From Burkholderia sp. WSM2232 (lineage in GTDB: Bacteria; Pseudomonadota; Gammaproteobacteria; Burkholderiales; Burkholderiaceae), in assembly GCF_000472545.1 (NCBI RefSeq), contig NZ_AWZV01000020.1:62256-126255 (forward strand): a DNA stretch of 64,000 bases, read 5' to 3'. Positions 1 to 10,079 of the stretch are shown piece after piece. The position numbers and the translations under genes were made by a program. The notes below the pieces were generated by a model. The model did no database searches, was not told the DNA's origin, and saw only the letters and a list, made by a program, of their open reading frames with translations. Position 1 is the first letter of the stretch, and each line of letters begins with the position of its first letter.

Positions 1-52
1 AGGAGAGGAGGCCTTCCGAAACGATCTGCTTGAGTTCCTGCGGTGTCGTCAT
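1..52 (-). CDS. kdgD: 5-dehydro-4-deoxyglucarate dehydratase, N-terminal fragment (cut by window edge)
   Basis: Only the first 17 codons are present, reading leftward from an ATG at 52-50. The peptide begins MTTPQELKQIVSEGLLS, which I recognise as the usual start of Burkholderia KdgD, a DHDPS-family Schiff-base lyase. It converts 5-keto-4-deoxy-D-glucarate to alpha-ketoglutarate semialdehyde, CO2 and water in the cytoplasm. It is divergent from garD, whose product makes its substrate, and the 237-bp gap carries a candidate shared operator. The assignment rests on a short peptide plus context; the catalytic Lys lies outside the window. Confidence 0.75.
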   Translation of the reverse strand, partial: MTTPQELKQIVSEGLLS

Positions 53-104
53 GATGTGTGTATCCAGGCGTCGGTATGGTTGGATCGATAGAAATGAAGA
101 TTTC

Positions 105-123
105 TTATACGTCATCGTACAAC
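105..123. promoter_or_regulatory. Candidate operator A in the kdgD-garD divergent promoter
   Basis: The sequence at 108-123 is TACGTCATCGTACAAC. With flanking bases, 105-122 forms an inverted repeat, TTATACG and CGTACAA around a 4-bp centre, typical of GntR/FadR-family dimer sites. The same 12-base core (TCRTCGTAYAAC) occurs twice upstream of the TRAP operon at 3862-3873 and 4076-4087. Its position between two divergent catabolic genes fits a repressor site released by a sugar acid. The regulator itself is not in the window. Confidence 0.5.
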
Positions 124-289
124 AACATTTCGCCCAACTCAACGAGGATTTCGCGGCATAATGCTGGGCTTAGGGTAAATACGGAACATCTGGGCTCAGT
201 CGCCTGTTGTAGGATGACGTATGAATGCTGGCGCAAACCGCGCGCACTATGCGCGTGGGTAGGCGTTAAACGCCATAAGGATCGATGCA

Positions 290-1879
290 ATGGAACTTTC
301 ACCGCTCTACATTCGCGTTCACCCCAATGACAATGTCGCGATCGTCGTGAACGACGGCGGTCTGGGCGAGGGCGCGGTTTTTCCCGACGGTCTGGTGCTG
401 CGCGAACGCGTGCCGCAAGGTCACAAGGTGGCGCTTGCCGACCTCGCCGAGGGCGACGAGGTCATCCGCTATAACGTGGTGATCGGCTATGCGCTGAAGG
501 CGCTGCCCAAAGGAAGCTGGATCAACGAGCACGTGATCCGCATGCCGAGTCCGCCGGGGCTGGAGGATCTGCCCATTGCCACCATCAAGGCGCCGGACAT
601 GCCGCCGCTCGAGGGCTACACGTTCGAAGGCTATCGCAACGCGGACGGCTCGGTCGGCTCGCGCAACATTCTTGCGATCACCACGACCGTGCAATGCGTC
701 GCCGACGTGGTTCAGCACGCGGTCGCGCGCATCAAGTCCGAACTCCTGCCGAAGTATCCGAATGTCGACGACGTGGTGAGCCTCGGCCACACGTATGGCT
801 GCGGCGTGGCAATCGACGCACCCGACGCGATGGTGCCGATTCGCACCGTGCGCAACATCGCGCTGAATCCGAACTTCGGCGGCGAGGTGATGATGGTGAG
901 CCTCGGTTGCGAAAAGCTGCAGCCGGAGCGTCTGATGCCGCCGGGCACGATTCCCATCGCAGCGGCGCAGAACCCGAGTGAGATCGCCGACATCGGCGAT
1001 CTGGGCGCCGACGAGAACGGCGACGTGGTCGTGTTGCAGGACGAGGCGCACGTGGGGTTCCAGTCGATGATCGAGTCGATCATGAAGACAGCCGAAGGCC
1101 ACCTGAAGCGGTTGAACAACCGGCGCCGCGAAACCTGTTCGGCAGCGGATCTCGTGGTCGGCGTGCAATGCGGCGGCAGCGACGCGTTTTCCGGTCTCAC
1201 CGCAAATCCGGCTGTCGGCTTTGCGACCGATCTGCTGGTGCGCGCGGGCGCCACGGTCATGTTCTCCGAGGTCACCGAAGTGCGCGACGGCGTCGACCAG
1301 CTGACCGCGCGCGCGGCAAATGCAGACGTCGCGCAGGCGATCATCCGCGAAATGCAGTGGTACGACGATTATCTGAAGCGCGGCGGCGCGGACCGCAGTG
1401 CCAACACGACGCCGGGCAACAAGAAGGGCGGCTTGTCCAACATTGTCGAAAAGGCGATGGGCTCGATCATCAAGTCCGGCAACTCGGCGATTTCGGGCGT
1501 GCTGTCGCCGGGCGAGAAAGTGCGCCAGAAAGGCTTGATCTACGCGGCCACGCCGGCGAGCGATTTTATCTGCGGCACGCTGCAGCTTGCCGCCGGTATC
1601 AACCTGCACGTGTTCACGACCGGTCGCGGCACCCCGTACAGCCTCGCGGAAGTGCCTGTCATCAAGGTGGCGACTCGCTCCGATCTGGCACGCCGCTGGC
1701 ATGACCTGATGGACATCAACGCCGGCACCATTGCGACCGGCAAGGCAAGCATCGAAGAAGTGGGCTGGGAACTGTTCCATTTCATGCTGGACGTCGCGAG
1801 CGGGCGCAAGAAGACCTGCGCGGAGAAGCTCAAGCTGCATAATGCGCTGGCGCTTTTCAATCCGGCGCCGGTGACCTGA
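290..1879 (+). CDS. garD: Galactarate dehydratase (GarD, altronate dehydratase family)
   Basis: This 529-aa protein matches the UxaA/GarD family in length (E. coli GarD is about 520 aa) and layout. A small N-terminal SAF-like domain (about residues 10-80) is followed by the large dehydratase domain, starting near [14 protein letters not shown] and carrying conserved Cys/His-containing stretches ([21 protein letters not shown]). It dehydrates meso-galactarate to 5-keto-4-deoxy-D-glucarate, the KdgD substrate, in the cytoplasm. The ATG at 290 has an AAGG-type ribosome site about 11 nt upstream. It leads a rightward group with udh and the lactonase gene. Altronate dehydratase is the main alternative, but the kdgD/udh neighbours favour galactarate. 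Confidence 0.9.
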   Translation: MELSPLYIRVHPNDNVAIVVNDGGLGEGAVFPDGLVLRERVPQGHKVALADLAEGDEVIRYNVVIGYALKALPKGSWINEHVIRMPSPPGLEDLPIATIKAPDMPPLEGYTFEGYRNADGSVGSRNILAITTTVQCVADVVQHAVARIKSELLPKYPNVDDVVSLGHTYGCGVAIDAPDAMVPIRTVRNIALNPNFGGEVMMVSLGCEKLQPERLMPPGTIPIAAAQNPSEIADIGDLGADENGDVVVLQDEAHVGFQSMIESIMKTAEGHLKRLNNRRRETCSAADLVVGVQCGGSDAFSGLTANPAVGFATDLLVRAGATVMFSEVTEVRDGVDQLTARAANADVAQAIIREMQWYDDYLKRGGADRSANTTPGNKKGGLSNIVEKAMGSIIKSGNSAISGVLSPGEKVRQKGLIYAATPASDFICGTLQLAAGINLHVFTTGRGTPYSLAEVPVIKVATRSDLARRWHDLMDINAGTIATGKASIEEVGWELFHFMLDVASGRKKTCAEKLKLHNALALFNPAPVT

Positions 1880-1892
1880 GTGTCGCATCGGG

Positions 1893-1918
1893 CGAGCCGC
1901 CATTGCGCGGCTCGTTTC
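1893..1918 (+). terminator. GC-rich stem-loop after garD
   Basis: CGAGCCGC (1893-1900) pairs perfectly with GCGGCTCG (1907-1914) around a 6-nt loop and is followed only by TTTC. The short T-run makes it a weak or partial terminator, or an mRNA-stabilising hairpin between garD and udh. Confidence 0.4.
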
Positions 1919-1997
1919 ACGTGGCGACCTCTGCGCTTCAATGCCTCCCTGGCGTCATTCGTCTCATTGACAGCTGGTAATCCATCAACAGAAAGAC

Positions 1998-2840
1998 ATG
2001 ACTGACTCGAATCTGGACCGTACCCCCGCGCAAAAACCTTTCCGGCGACTGCTGCTCACCGGCGCGGCCGGCAATCTCGGCACGCAGCTGCGCGGCGCGC
2101 TCGCCGCGTGGGCTGACGTCGTGCGCGTAACCGACATTGCGCCGCTTGGCGAAATAGCCGCGCATGAAGAAGCGTCGATCGTGGACCTCGCGGACGAAGC
2201 CGCGGTTCTCGCGCTGCTCCAGGACGTGGATGCGGTAATCCACCTCGGCGGCATTTCTGTGGAAGCGTCTTTCGCGGACCTGCTCGAAGCGAACATTCGC
2301 GGTCTGTACAACCTGTATTCGGCCGCGCAGAAGCAGGGCGTGAAGCGCATCGTGTATGCGAGCTCGAATCATGCGGTGGGCTTTCATCCGGTCACTGAAG
2401 TGCTCGACACCGACGCGCCCTTGCGCCCGGACAGCCTCTATGGGGTGACCAAGTGCTTCGGCGAATCGCTGTCGCGCTATTACTTCGACCGCTTCGGGCT
2501 GGAAACGGTGTGTCTGCGCATCGGCTCCTCGTTCGAGCAGCCGAAGAACCCGCGCATGCTGGTCACGTATCTGAGCTATCGGGACTTCATCGAACTCGTG
2601 CGCTGTTCGCTGTTCACCAATCGGGTCGGCCACGCGATCGTGTATGGCGTGTCGGATAACCGCACCAAGTGGGTCGATAACACCAAGGCGGCGTTTCTCG
2701 GTTTTCGTCCACAGGACAGTTCTGTCCAGTTCGAGCATCTGTTTCCGGTGAGCGCACCTACCGCCGATCTCGACGATCCGACTCAGCGCTTCCAGGGCGG
2801 CCCGTTCGTGCTGGCCGGACCGATGGAGCCAAAGCGTTGA
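1998..2840 (+). CDS. udh: Uronate dehydrogenase (NAD-dependent, extended SDR)
   Basis: This 280-aa extended short-chain dehydrogenase has the nucleotide-binding TGAAGNLG at 21-28, Ser122/123 (ASSN), and the catalytic YGVTK pair Tyr148/Lys152. Length and motifs match bacterial Udh (EC 1.1.1.203), which oxidises D-galacturonate or D-glucuronate to the aldarolactone with NAD+. It lies 118 bp after garD and its stop codon overlaps the start of the lactonase gene, so the two enzymes of successive steps are translationally coupled. A sugar-nucleotide epimerase is the generic alternative; the neighbours make Udh far more likely. Confidence 0.9.
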   Translation: MTDSNLDRTPAQKPFRRLLLTGAAGNLGTQLRGALAAWADVVRVTDIAPLGEIAAHEEASIVDLADEAAVLALLQDVDAVIHLGGISVEASFADLLEANIRGLYNLYSAAQKQGVKRIVYASSNHAVGFHPVTEVLDTDAPLRPDSLYGVTKCFGESLSRYYFDRFGLETVCLRIGSSFEQPKNPRMLVTYLSYRDFIELVRCSLFTNRVGHAIVYGVSDNRTKWVDNTKAAFLGFRPQDSSVQFEHLFPVSAPTADLDDPTQRFQGGPFVLAGPMEPKR

Positions 2841-3790
2841 GCGCGACGGCGAACCCGCGCGTCGAGCGCGTGGAGGCGGCGGGAGAGACGCCGGCGGGCG
2901 TCGGCGAAAGTCCTGTGTGGCGCGTGGCGGAGCAGGCGCTTTACTGGGTCGATATTCCGGCGCAAAAAATCGTGCGCTTGCGGCTCGCGAGCGGCGAGCG
3001 CTCCGAATGGCTGTTGCCGGAGAAGGTCGCCTGCATCGCGTTCGATCGACACGGCACCATGCTGGCCGGCTGCGAAAGCGGTCTCTTCGCGGTGACGCTG
3101 AACGAAGCCTGCGCCGGTTCAGCGGCTCAAGCGGCGCAGGCTGGCGAGCCCGTGAGAGTGGCGGGGCGCAAGCTCGCGGCGCCCGTGTTTCCGTTCGCCG
3201 ACATGCGTTTCAACGACGGCCGCTGCGACCGGCAAGGCCGTTTCTGGGCCGGCACGATGGTCCAGGACATGGCCGCAGCCAACCCGGCCGGCGCGCTTTA
3301 CAGGTTTGACGCGCGCGGCGTGCTGTCGGCGCCCGTGGTCGACGGACTCATTACGCAGAACGGCCTCGGCTGGTCGCCGGATGGCGCGACCATGTATCTG
3401 TCCGACTCGCATCCGCTGCGCAGGCAGATCTGGGCGTTCGACTATGACGTCGACACTGGCGAGCCGCGCAACCGTCGCGTGTTCGCCGACCTGAACCACT
3501 ATGTGGGCCGGCCCGACGGCGCCGCAGTGGATGCCGACGGCTGCTACTGGATCTGCGCTAACGACGCCGGCGCGTTGCTTCGCTTCACGCCGCAAGGCAA
3601 GCTCGACAGACAAATTGCGGTGCCTGCGATCAAACCGGCCATGTGCGCATTCGGCGGTCCGAATCTGGAGACGCTGTTTGTTACGTCGATCCGGCCCGTT
3701 GCCGGCGCAAGCGAACATGACGGGCATCTTTTCGCGGTACGTCCCGGTGTGAACGGCTTGCCGGAGCCCGAGTTCGCGGGCGAGCTGTAG
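2837..3790 (+). CDS. SMP-30/gluconolactonase family aldarolactonase
   Basis: This 317-aa six-bladed beta-propeller lactonase belongs to the SMP-30/regucalcin family. The N-terminal GESPVW supplies the metal-binding Glu (about residue 24). RFNDGRCDRQGRFWAGTM, NGLGWSPDG and YLSDSHP carry the other conserved Asn/Asp ligands. In this setting it should hydrolyse the galactaro- or glucarolactone released by Udh to the free aldarate used by GarD. Its TTG start (2837-2839) overlaps the udh stop TGA in a TTGA arrangement, and no ATG lies close enough to be a better start. It is followed by a strong terminator. The exact lactone (1,4 or 1,5) cannot be told from sequence. Confidence 0.82.
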   Translation: MSATANPRVERVEAAGETPAGVGESPVWRVAEQALYWVDIPAQKIVRLRLASGERSEWLLPEKVACIAFDRHGTMLAGCESGLFAVTLNEACAGSAAQAAQAGEPVRVAGRKLAAPVFPFADMRFNDGRCDRQGRFWAGTMVQDMAAANPAGALYRFDARGVLSAPVVDGLITQNGLGWSPDGATMYLSDSHPLRRQIWAFDYDVDTGEPRNRRVFADLNHYVGRPDGAAVDADGCYWICANDAGALLRFTPQGKLDRQIAVPAIKPAMCAFGGPNLETLFVTSIRPVAGASEHDGHLFAVRPGVNGLPEPEFAGEL

Positions 3791-3815
3791 GCACCTTCCG
3801 TTGCTCCTGCACGAG

Positions 3816-3850
3816 CGCCGGCGCATGAAAGTGCGACCGGCGTTTTTTAA
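3816..3850 (+). terminator. Rho-independent terminator of the garD-udh-lactonase group
   Basis: CGCCGGCGCA (3816-3825) pairs with TGCGACCGGCG (3832-3842) with one bulged A, over a 6-nt loop, and is followed by six T residues at 3843-3848. This is a textbook intrinsic terminator 25 bp after the lactonase stop. Confidence 0.85.
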
Positions 3851-3857
3851 TTTATCG

Positions 3858-3873
3858 TCACTCGTCGTACAAC
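3858..3873. promoter_or_regulatory. Candidate operator B upstream of the TRAP transporter operon
   Basis: TCACTCGTCGTACAAC shares the 12-base core TCRTCGTAYAAC with sites A (108-123) and D (4072-4087). It lies about 700 bp before dctP, just after the terminator of the preceding operon, so it may be a distal or auxiliary site. Confidence 0.4.
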
Positions 3874-4031
3874 ATTGTGGCGCGTATGCCACGTTTCGGC
3901 CGCGGTTGCCGGAAAGTCCGTGCCTGTCTTGCGCGCTGGACCATTTCTCCGGTGCGGCCCGTCCATCCTTTGCTTAAGGGGCCGAAGCCTTGAGCATGTC
4001 ATTTCTGCCGGCCCTGGCTTTCCTCGGGTAA

Positions 4032-5570
<1,539 letters not shown>

Positions 5571-5756
5571 GGCTCGCAGGGCGTCTTGCGTGGCGGGAGG
5601 GTCTCGCGGGAGAGCCGCGGATTTTCCCTCTGCGCGCCGACGCTCGATGCGGGCGCTTTTCCAGCGCTCATGTCACATCAGTCACGGGTGACGGAAAGTA
5701 GCATGACTAACGAATAACAGCGCTCCGTCGTAGGCAAGAATGGGGTCAAGAGAAGC

Positions 5757-6227
5757 ATGAAACGCCCAAACGATTTTCTCTTTCGCGCACTGGCTGTCAT
5801 CGCCTCGGCCAGCCTCGCAGTGCTCAGCGTACTGGTGATTTACGGCGTCGTGATGCGCTACGTGTTTAACGACGCCCCGGATTTCGTCGAACCGATCGCG
5901 CTTTTGCTCGTGATCGTGATCGCGATGTTCGGCGCCGCGCTCAAGGTGCGCGAGGGCGGCCATATCGGGCTGGATTCGCTCGTAAAAAGCCTGCCTGTAA
6001 AGGGGCAGGTGGTCGCCCACACGTTCCAGCATCTGTGCCTGATCGCGTTGGCCGTGGCCATTTTCTTCGGTTCGCTGCAGATGGCCGAGACCACCCTGCA
6101 TGACCGGATTCCGATTCTCGGCTTACCTGAGGCGCTTCGTTACGCAATCCCGGTCATCGCCAGCGTTTGCATCGCAATGTTCTCAATCGAGAATCTGCTG
6201 GCGCTTTTCGCAAAGAAACACAAATAG
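5757..6227 (+). CDS. dctQ: TRAP transporter small permease, DctQ family
   Basis: This 156-aa inner-membrane protein has four predicted hydrophobic segments: LAVIASASLAVLSVLVIYGVV, the VEPIALLLVIVIAMF region, LCLIALAVAIFF and AIPVIASVCIAMF. This is the DctQ layout. It pairs with the large permease that starts 7 nt after its stop. The 186-bp gap from dctP holds no supported gene; such gaps often allow the binding protein to be made in excess. Confidence 0.9.
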   Translation: MKRPNDFLFRALAVIASASLAVLSVLVIYGVVMRYVFNDAPDFVEPIALLLVIVIAMFGAALKVREGGHIGLDSLVKSLPVKGQVVAHTFQHLCLIALAVAIFFGSLQMAETTLHDRIPILGLPEALRYAIPVIASVCIAMFSIENLLALFAKKHK

Positions 6228-6234
6228 AACGATC

Positions 6235-7587
6235 ATGGAACTTGCCCTCCTTTCTATCAGTTTCCTCGTTTTTCTGGTGCTCGGCGTTCCTGTTTCGTTC
6301 GCGCTGGGGCTCTCGTGCGTGCTGACGTACCTGTACGAAGGGCTGCCCGCTGCAACGGCGATGCAGTCGATGGTCTCGGGAATGAACGCGTTCTCGTTCC
6401 TCGCGGTGCCGTTCTTCATCTTCTCCGGCGAACTGATGCTTCACGGCGGCATTGCCGACCGCATCCTGCGTTTCGCGCAAGCCACGGTCGGTCATTTCCG
6501 CGGCGGGCTCGGCATGGCCAATGTGGTCGCGTGCACGTTGTTCGGTGGCGTCTCCGGCTCGCCCACTGCGGACACCTCGGCCATGGGCGGTGTCGTCATT
6601 CCGTTGATGAAGCGCGAAGGCTATAGCGCCGCTTACGCGGTCAACGTGACGACGCATTCGTCGCTCGCTGGCGCGCTGATGCCCACGTCGACGAACATGA
6701 TCATCTACGCGTTCGCGGCGCAGGGCATTACCGGCACGCTGAACGGCGTGCCAATGAGCGGTGTGTCGATTGGCGATCTGCTGTTCTCGGGCCTGTTGCC
6801 GGTGTTGTGGGTGATGGGCTTCGTGCTGATTGCCGCCTACTGGCAAGCGGTGCGCTACGGCTATCCGCGCCGTCCTGACGGTTCGACCGGCTTGCAGCGC
6901 TTTCCGGGCTGGCTGGCCGTCGCGCGCACGTTCCTTGGCGCATTGCCGGGCCTGATGGTGATTGCGATCATTCTGGTGTGCGTCGCAAAGGGCATTGCTA
7001 CGGCGACCGAAGCCGCCGCTATAGCGGTGGCTTATTCGCTGGTGCTGACGGTCGTCGTGTATCGCACGATGACGCTGAAGAAGCTGTCCTTCGCGCTGTC
7101 GAAAGCCGCTAAAACCACTGGTGTGGTGCTGCTGCTGATCGGCGTGTCGAACATGCTGCGCTTCCAGATGGCTTATCTGGAGATCCCGGACGCGATCGAG
7201 CACATGCTCGACGGCGCGACCAGCATCCCCTGGCTGATGCTGCTGTACATCAACCTGATCCAGATTTTCCTCGGCACCTTCGTCGACATGGCGGCGCATA
7301 TTCTGATCACCACGCCGCTGTTCCTGCCGATGGCCATGCATAGCGGCGTGGGTCCGGTTCAGTTCGGCATCATGATCCTGCTGAACTGCGCATTGGGTCT
7401 CGTGCATCCGCCGATTGGTTCAGTGCAGTTCATCGGTTGTGCGATCGGCAATGTGTCGATTGGGGAAACTACCAAGGTGGCATGGCCGTATTACCTCGCT
7501 ATCTTCAGCGCCATCAACATTGTGACGTACGTCCCAATGTTTTCCACGTGGTTGCCGAGCCTGATTAACGGGCACCCGGTCTTCTGA
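6235..7587 (+). CDS. dctM: TRAP transporter large permease, DctM family
   Basis: This 450-aa polytopic membrane protein has about 12 hydrophobic segments and the DctM signatures: the early GELMLHGGIADRIL, GGVSGSPTADTSAMGGVVIP, and the C-terminal LGLVHPPIGSVQF. It is the ion-coupled transport subunit. The ATG at 6235 lies 7 nt after the dctQ stop. The frame remains open into dctQ, but a start there would overlap dctQ by more than 100 bp and would lack the typical MELALL-type N terminus. Confidence 0.93.
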   Translation: MELALLSISFLVFLVLGVPVSFALGLSCVLTYLYEGLPAATAMQSMVSGMNAFSFLAVPFFIFSGELMLHGGIADRILRFAQATVGHFRGGLGMANVVACTLFGGVSGSPTADTSAMGGVVIPLMKREGYSAAYAVNVTTHSSLAGALMPTSTNMIIYAFAAQGITGTLNGVPMSGVSIGDLLFSGLLPVLWVMGFVLIAAYWQAVRYGYPRRPDGSTGLQRFPGWLAVARTFLGALPGLMVIAIILVCVAKGIATATEAAAIAVAYSLVLTVVVYRTMTLKKLSFALSKAAKTTGVVLLLIGVSNMLRFQMAYLEIPDAIEHMLDGATSIPWLMLLYINLIQIFLGTFVDMAAHILITTPLFLPMAMHSGVGPVQFGIMILLNCALGLVHPPIGSVQFIGCAIGNVSIGETTKVAWPYYLAIFSAINIVTYVPMFSTWLPSLINGHPVF

Positions 7588-7664
7588 CCTCGATCCCCGC
7601 GATTCACCGGCGGCGCAGTTCAAACAAAGCCGGTAGTCAACACAATTTCTTAAGAGGAGTTTCA

Positions 7665-8864
7665 ATGAAAAAGGCACTAGCAACCTCGGCTCTCGGTCTC
7701 GTCGCCCTGAGCGCGCACGCTCAGAGCAACGTCACGCTGTACGGTATCGTCGATACGGGTATCGGCTACCAAAGCAGCTCGGCCGCGCTGGGTTCGAATT
7801 CGGGTGGCCGCTCGGTGGTCAAGATGAACAACGGCATCTGGGCGGGCAGCCGCTTCGGCCTGAAAGGCGGCGAAGATCTCGGCGGCGGTACGAAGGCCAT
7901 TTTCCAGTTGGAGCAGGGCTTTAACAGCGCAACCGGCGCTCAGGGCGTGAGCGGTCTCGCGTTCAATCGCCAGGCATGGGTCGGCGTGACGAACTCCACG
8001 TACGGTACGTTGACGGCTGGGCGCCAGTACACGTCGTACTACACGCTGCTCTCGCCGTACAGCCCAACCACGTGGCTGACCGGTGCCTACGGCGCGCATC
8101 CGGGCGATATCGACTCGCTGGACACGCTGTATCGCGTCAATAACTCGCTGGTGTACACGTCGCCGAACATGCACGGCCTGACGGTGAGCGGCTCGTATGC
8201 GTTGGGCGGTGTGGCCGGCCGGCTCAACGCCGGCTCGACCTGGAGCGCGGCAGTGCAGTACCTGAACGGTCCGTTCGGTATTGCGGCAGGCTTCCAGCGC
8301 ATCAACAACTCGACGCTGGGCGGCGGCGCCTGGGGTGCGGATTCGACCGCATCGAACAACGGCGCGGAACCGGCCGTTTCCGGTATCAACAACGGCTATC
8401 GTACGGCGCAAGCGCAGCAGCGCGTCGCGGTCACCGGCGGCTATGCGTTCAGCTCGCAACTCGATGTGTCGTTCTCGTACTCGAACGTGCAATACATTCC
8501 GGGCGTAGGTTCGGCGTTCCGTCACGAAGCGATCTTCAACACGGCGGGCGCAGTGGTGCACTTCAAGCCGATCAGCGCGCTGGATCTGGCCGCTGGCTAT
8601 AGCTACACGCGTGCAACGGAGTCGAACGGCATTTCGAGCGCGGCTCGTTATCATCAGTTCAATCTGTCGCAGTACTACAGCCTCTCCAAGCGCACCGGCC
8701 TGTACGCGCTGGAAGCGTATCAGCGTGCGAGCGGCCAGACGATCGGCAACAACGGCATCAGCATCATCAATGCAACGGCCGATATCGGCGACGGTCAGAA
8801 CAGCGCACCGTCCTCGTCGCGTAGCCAGTTTGCTGCAGGCGTGGGCATCATCCACCGCTTCTAA
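7665..8864 (+). CDS. General porin (Burkholderia-type, porin_4 family)
   Basis: This 399-aa outer-membrane beta-barrel starts with a Sec signal peptide (MKKALATSALGLVALSAHAQ) and the typical mature start SNVTLYGIVDTGIGY. The SRFGLKGGEDLGGGTKAIFQLEQGF motif is diagnostic of Burkholderiales porins, and it ends in Phe (IHRF), the usual barrel-assembly signal. AGGAG precedes the ATG. It follows dctM by 77 bp and probably supplies outer-membrane entry for the acids carried by the TRAP system. Porins of this family are abundant and the specificity cannot be read from sequence. Confidence 0.92.
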   Translation: MKKALATSALGLVALSAHAQSNVTLYGIVDTGIGYQSSSAALGSNSGGRSVVKMNNGIWAGSRFGLKGGEDLGGGTKAIFQLEQGFNSATGAQGVSGLAFNRQAWVGVTNSTYGTLTAGRQYTSYYTLLSPYSPTTWLTGAYGAHPGDIDSLDTLYRVNNSLVYTSPNMHGLTVSGSYALGGVAGRLNAGSTWSAAVQYLNGPFGIAAGFQRINNSTLGGGAWGADSTASNNGAEPAVSGINNGYRTAQAQQRVAVTGGYAFSSQLDVSFSYSNVQYIPGVGSAFRHEAIFNTAGAVVHFKPISALDLAAGYSYTRATESNGISSAARYHQFNLSQYYSLSKRTGLYALEAYQRASGQTIGNNGISIINATADIGDGQNSAPSSSRSQFAAGVGIIHRF

Positions 8865-8876
8865 TCGGTCGGCGTA

Positions 8877-8914
8877 GTGGCGGCATGTTGTTCTGCCGCC
8901 ACAGTGACGCGTTT
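8877..8914 (+). terminator. Stem-loop terminator after the porin gene
   Basis: GTGGCGGCA (8877-8885) pairs perfectly with TGCCGCCAC (8894-8902) around an 8-nt loop. A short TTTT follows at 8912-8915, about 9 nt after the stem. The stem is strong but the T-run displaced, so it is a probable but not certain intrinsic terminator. Confidence 0.6.
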
Positions 8915-9021
8915 TAATGATGCGTTTCTGAGCTACATCCGACGCTGCGCGCGCCTTGCGCGCAGCGTTTAATTCAGTTTTCGATTCAGTGCGCGAGTTA
9001 CGTCCCGACCCACATCGCGAC

Positions 9022-9213
9022 TCACTCCTCGCTGTCGGACCACAAGCGTCCTCCCGTTGCCCAATTCTCGCGCTTTACGTCGGTGAGGATGATGTCCACC
9101 GAATTGGGCTCGACACCGAGCGACTCACAGGTCGCTTTCGTGATCGCTTCGACGAATTTGCGTTTCTGCTCTACCGAGCGGCCTTCAAACAGTTCGATAT
9201 GAAACGTGGGCAT
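9022..9213 (-). CDS. 4-oxalocrotonate tautomerase family protein
   Basis: This 63-aa protein starts MPTFHIELFEGRS. Removal of Met exposes the catalytic Pro1 of the tautomerase superfamily, and the ITKATCESLGVEP and VDIILTDVKRENW stretches match the helix and second strand of 4-OT subunits. Such proteins work as hexamers or dimers of small subunits on keto-enol substrates. I chose the ATG at 9213 because Pro must be residue 2 and GGAG lies upstream; the longer open frame is not protein-like. It is the last gene of a leftward group after a class II aldolase gene, so a role on an oxo-acid intermediate is plausible. Substrate unknown. Confidence 0.85.
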   Translation of the reverse strand: MPTFHIELFEGRSVEQKRKFVEAITKATCESLGVEPNSVDIILTDVKRENWATGGRLWSDSEE

Positions 9214-9268
9214 GGCTTGCTCCGTTGAAAAGGTCGAGCGGCGCGCGCCGCGGCGGACTGGTTGACCG

Positions 9269-10045
9269 TCAGTTCCGATAGCCGGGGCCGAGCCGATCCA
9301 GCTTGCGCAGCAGCGCGGGCCATTCAAGTGTTCCTTCAATTGCGCCGCCATCGTAGAGCTGCTCTGCCGTGCGCGTGGCGACTGCGTCGTCGGGTACGAC
9401 GAGCGGTGCGCCGCACGCCTGCGCCTGCAACTGGATCTCGCACGCCTTCAACAATGTCGCCATCAGCACGTAGGCTTCGGCGACCGTGCGGCCAACCGTC
9501 AGCGTGCCGTGATTGCGCAGCAGCATGGCCGGGCTGTGCCCGAGGTGCTCGACGAGGCGGGCACTCTCGGCCGGGGTGAAGGCGAGACCTTCATAGTCGT
9601 GGTAGGCGAGCTGGCGATAAAAGCGCAGCGCATGCTGCGATACGGGCAGCAAGCCCGCAGGTTGCGCGGACACGGCCACGCCCGCCGAACTGTGCAGATG
9701 CATCACGCAAAAAGCATCCGGGCGCGCTGCATGTACTGCGGCGTGAATCGCGAAGCCCGTCACGTTCACCGCATGCTCGCTCGCGCCGACGAGGTTGCCG
9801 TCGATGTCGATCTTCACGAGATTCGACGCGCTCACTTCGTCGAACGCGAGGCCAAACGGGTTGATCAGAAAGTGGCCCGGCTCATTGGGCACGCTCGCGG
9901 AGATATGCGTGTAGATGAGATCGTCCCAGCCATTGAGGGCGGCGAGGCGGTATGCGGCGGCGAGGTCGATGCGCGTCTGCTGCTCCGCTGCAGGGCACGG
10001 CCCGGACTGCGCGACTCGGCCCTTGGGTTGATGAATGAACGACAT
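9269..10045 (-). CDS. Class II aldolase/adducin family protein
   Basis: This 258-aa protein has the class II aldolase fold. The metal-binding histidines are visible in IYTHISAS, MHLHSS (the HxH pair) and RNHGTL. Family members include fuculose-phosphate aldolase, ribulose-phosphate epimerase and oxo-tetronate-phosphate decarboxylases, but many of this length in Burkholderia lack an assigned substrate. It lies 34 bp after the urea transporter gene and 55 bp before the tautomerase gene, all leftward, suggesting one transcript. The reaction cannot be fixed from sequence alone. Confidence 0.85.
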   Translation of the reverse strand: MSFIHQPKGRVAQSGPCPAAEQQTRIDLAAAYRLAALNGWDDLIYTHISASVPNEPGHFLINPFGLAFDEVSASNLVKIDIDGNLVGASEHAVNVTGFAIHAAVHAARPDAFCVMHLHSSAGVAVSAQPAGLLPVSQHALRFYRQLAYHDYEGLAFTPAESARLVEHLGHSPAMLLRNHGTLTVGRTVAEAYVLMATLLKACEIQLQAQACGAPLVVPDDAVATRTAEQLYDGGAIEGTLEWPALLRKLDRLGPGYRN

Positions 10046-10079
10046 GGTGTCCTTTTCCTGGTGCTGGATAAGCGGAGCC

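Noticed and set aside
299-1903. Long open frame antisense to garD (about 530 codons, minus strand)
   Set aside because: Arg/His/Ala-rich shadow of a GC-rich gene, no family resemblance; garD on the plus strand is a clear enzyme.
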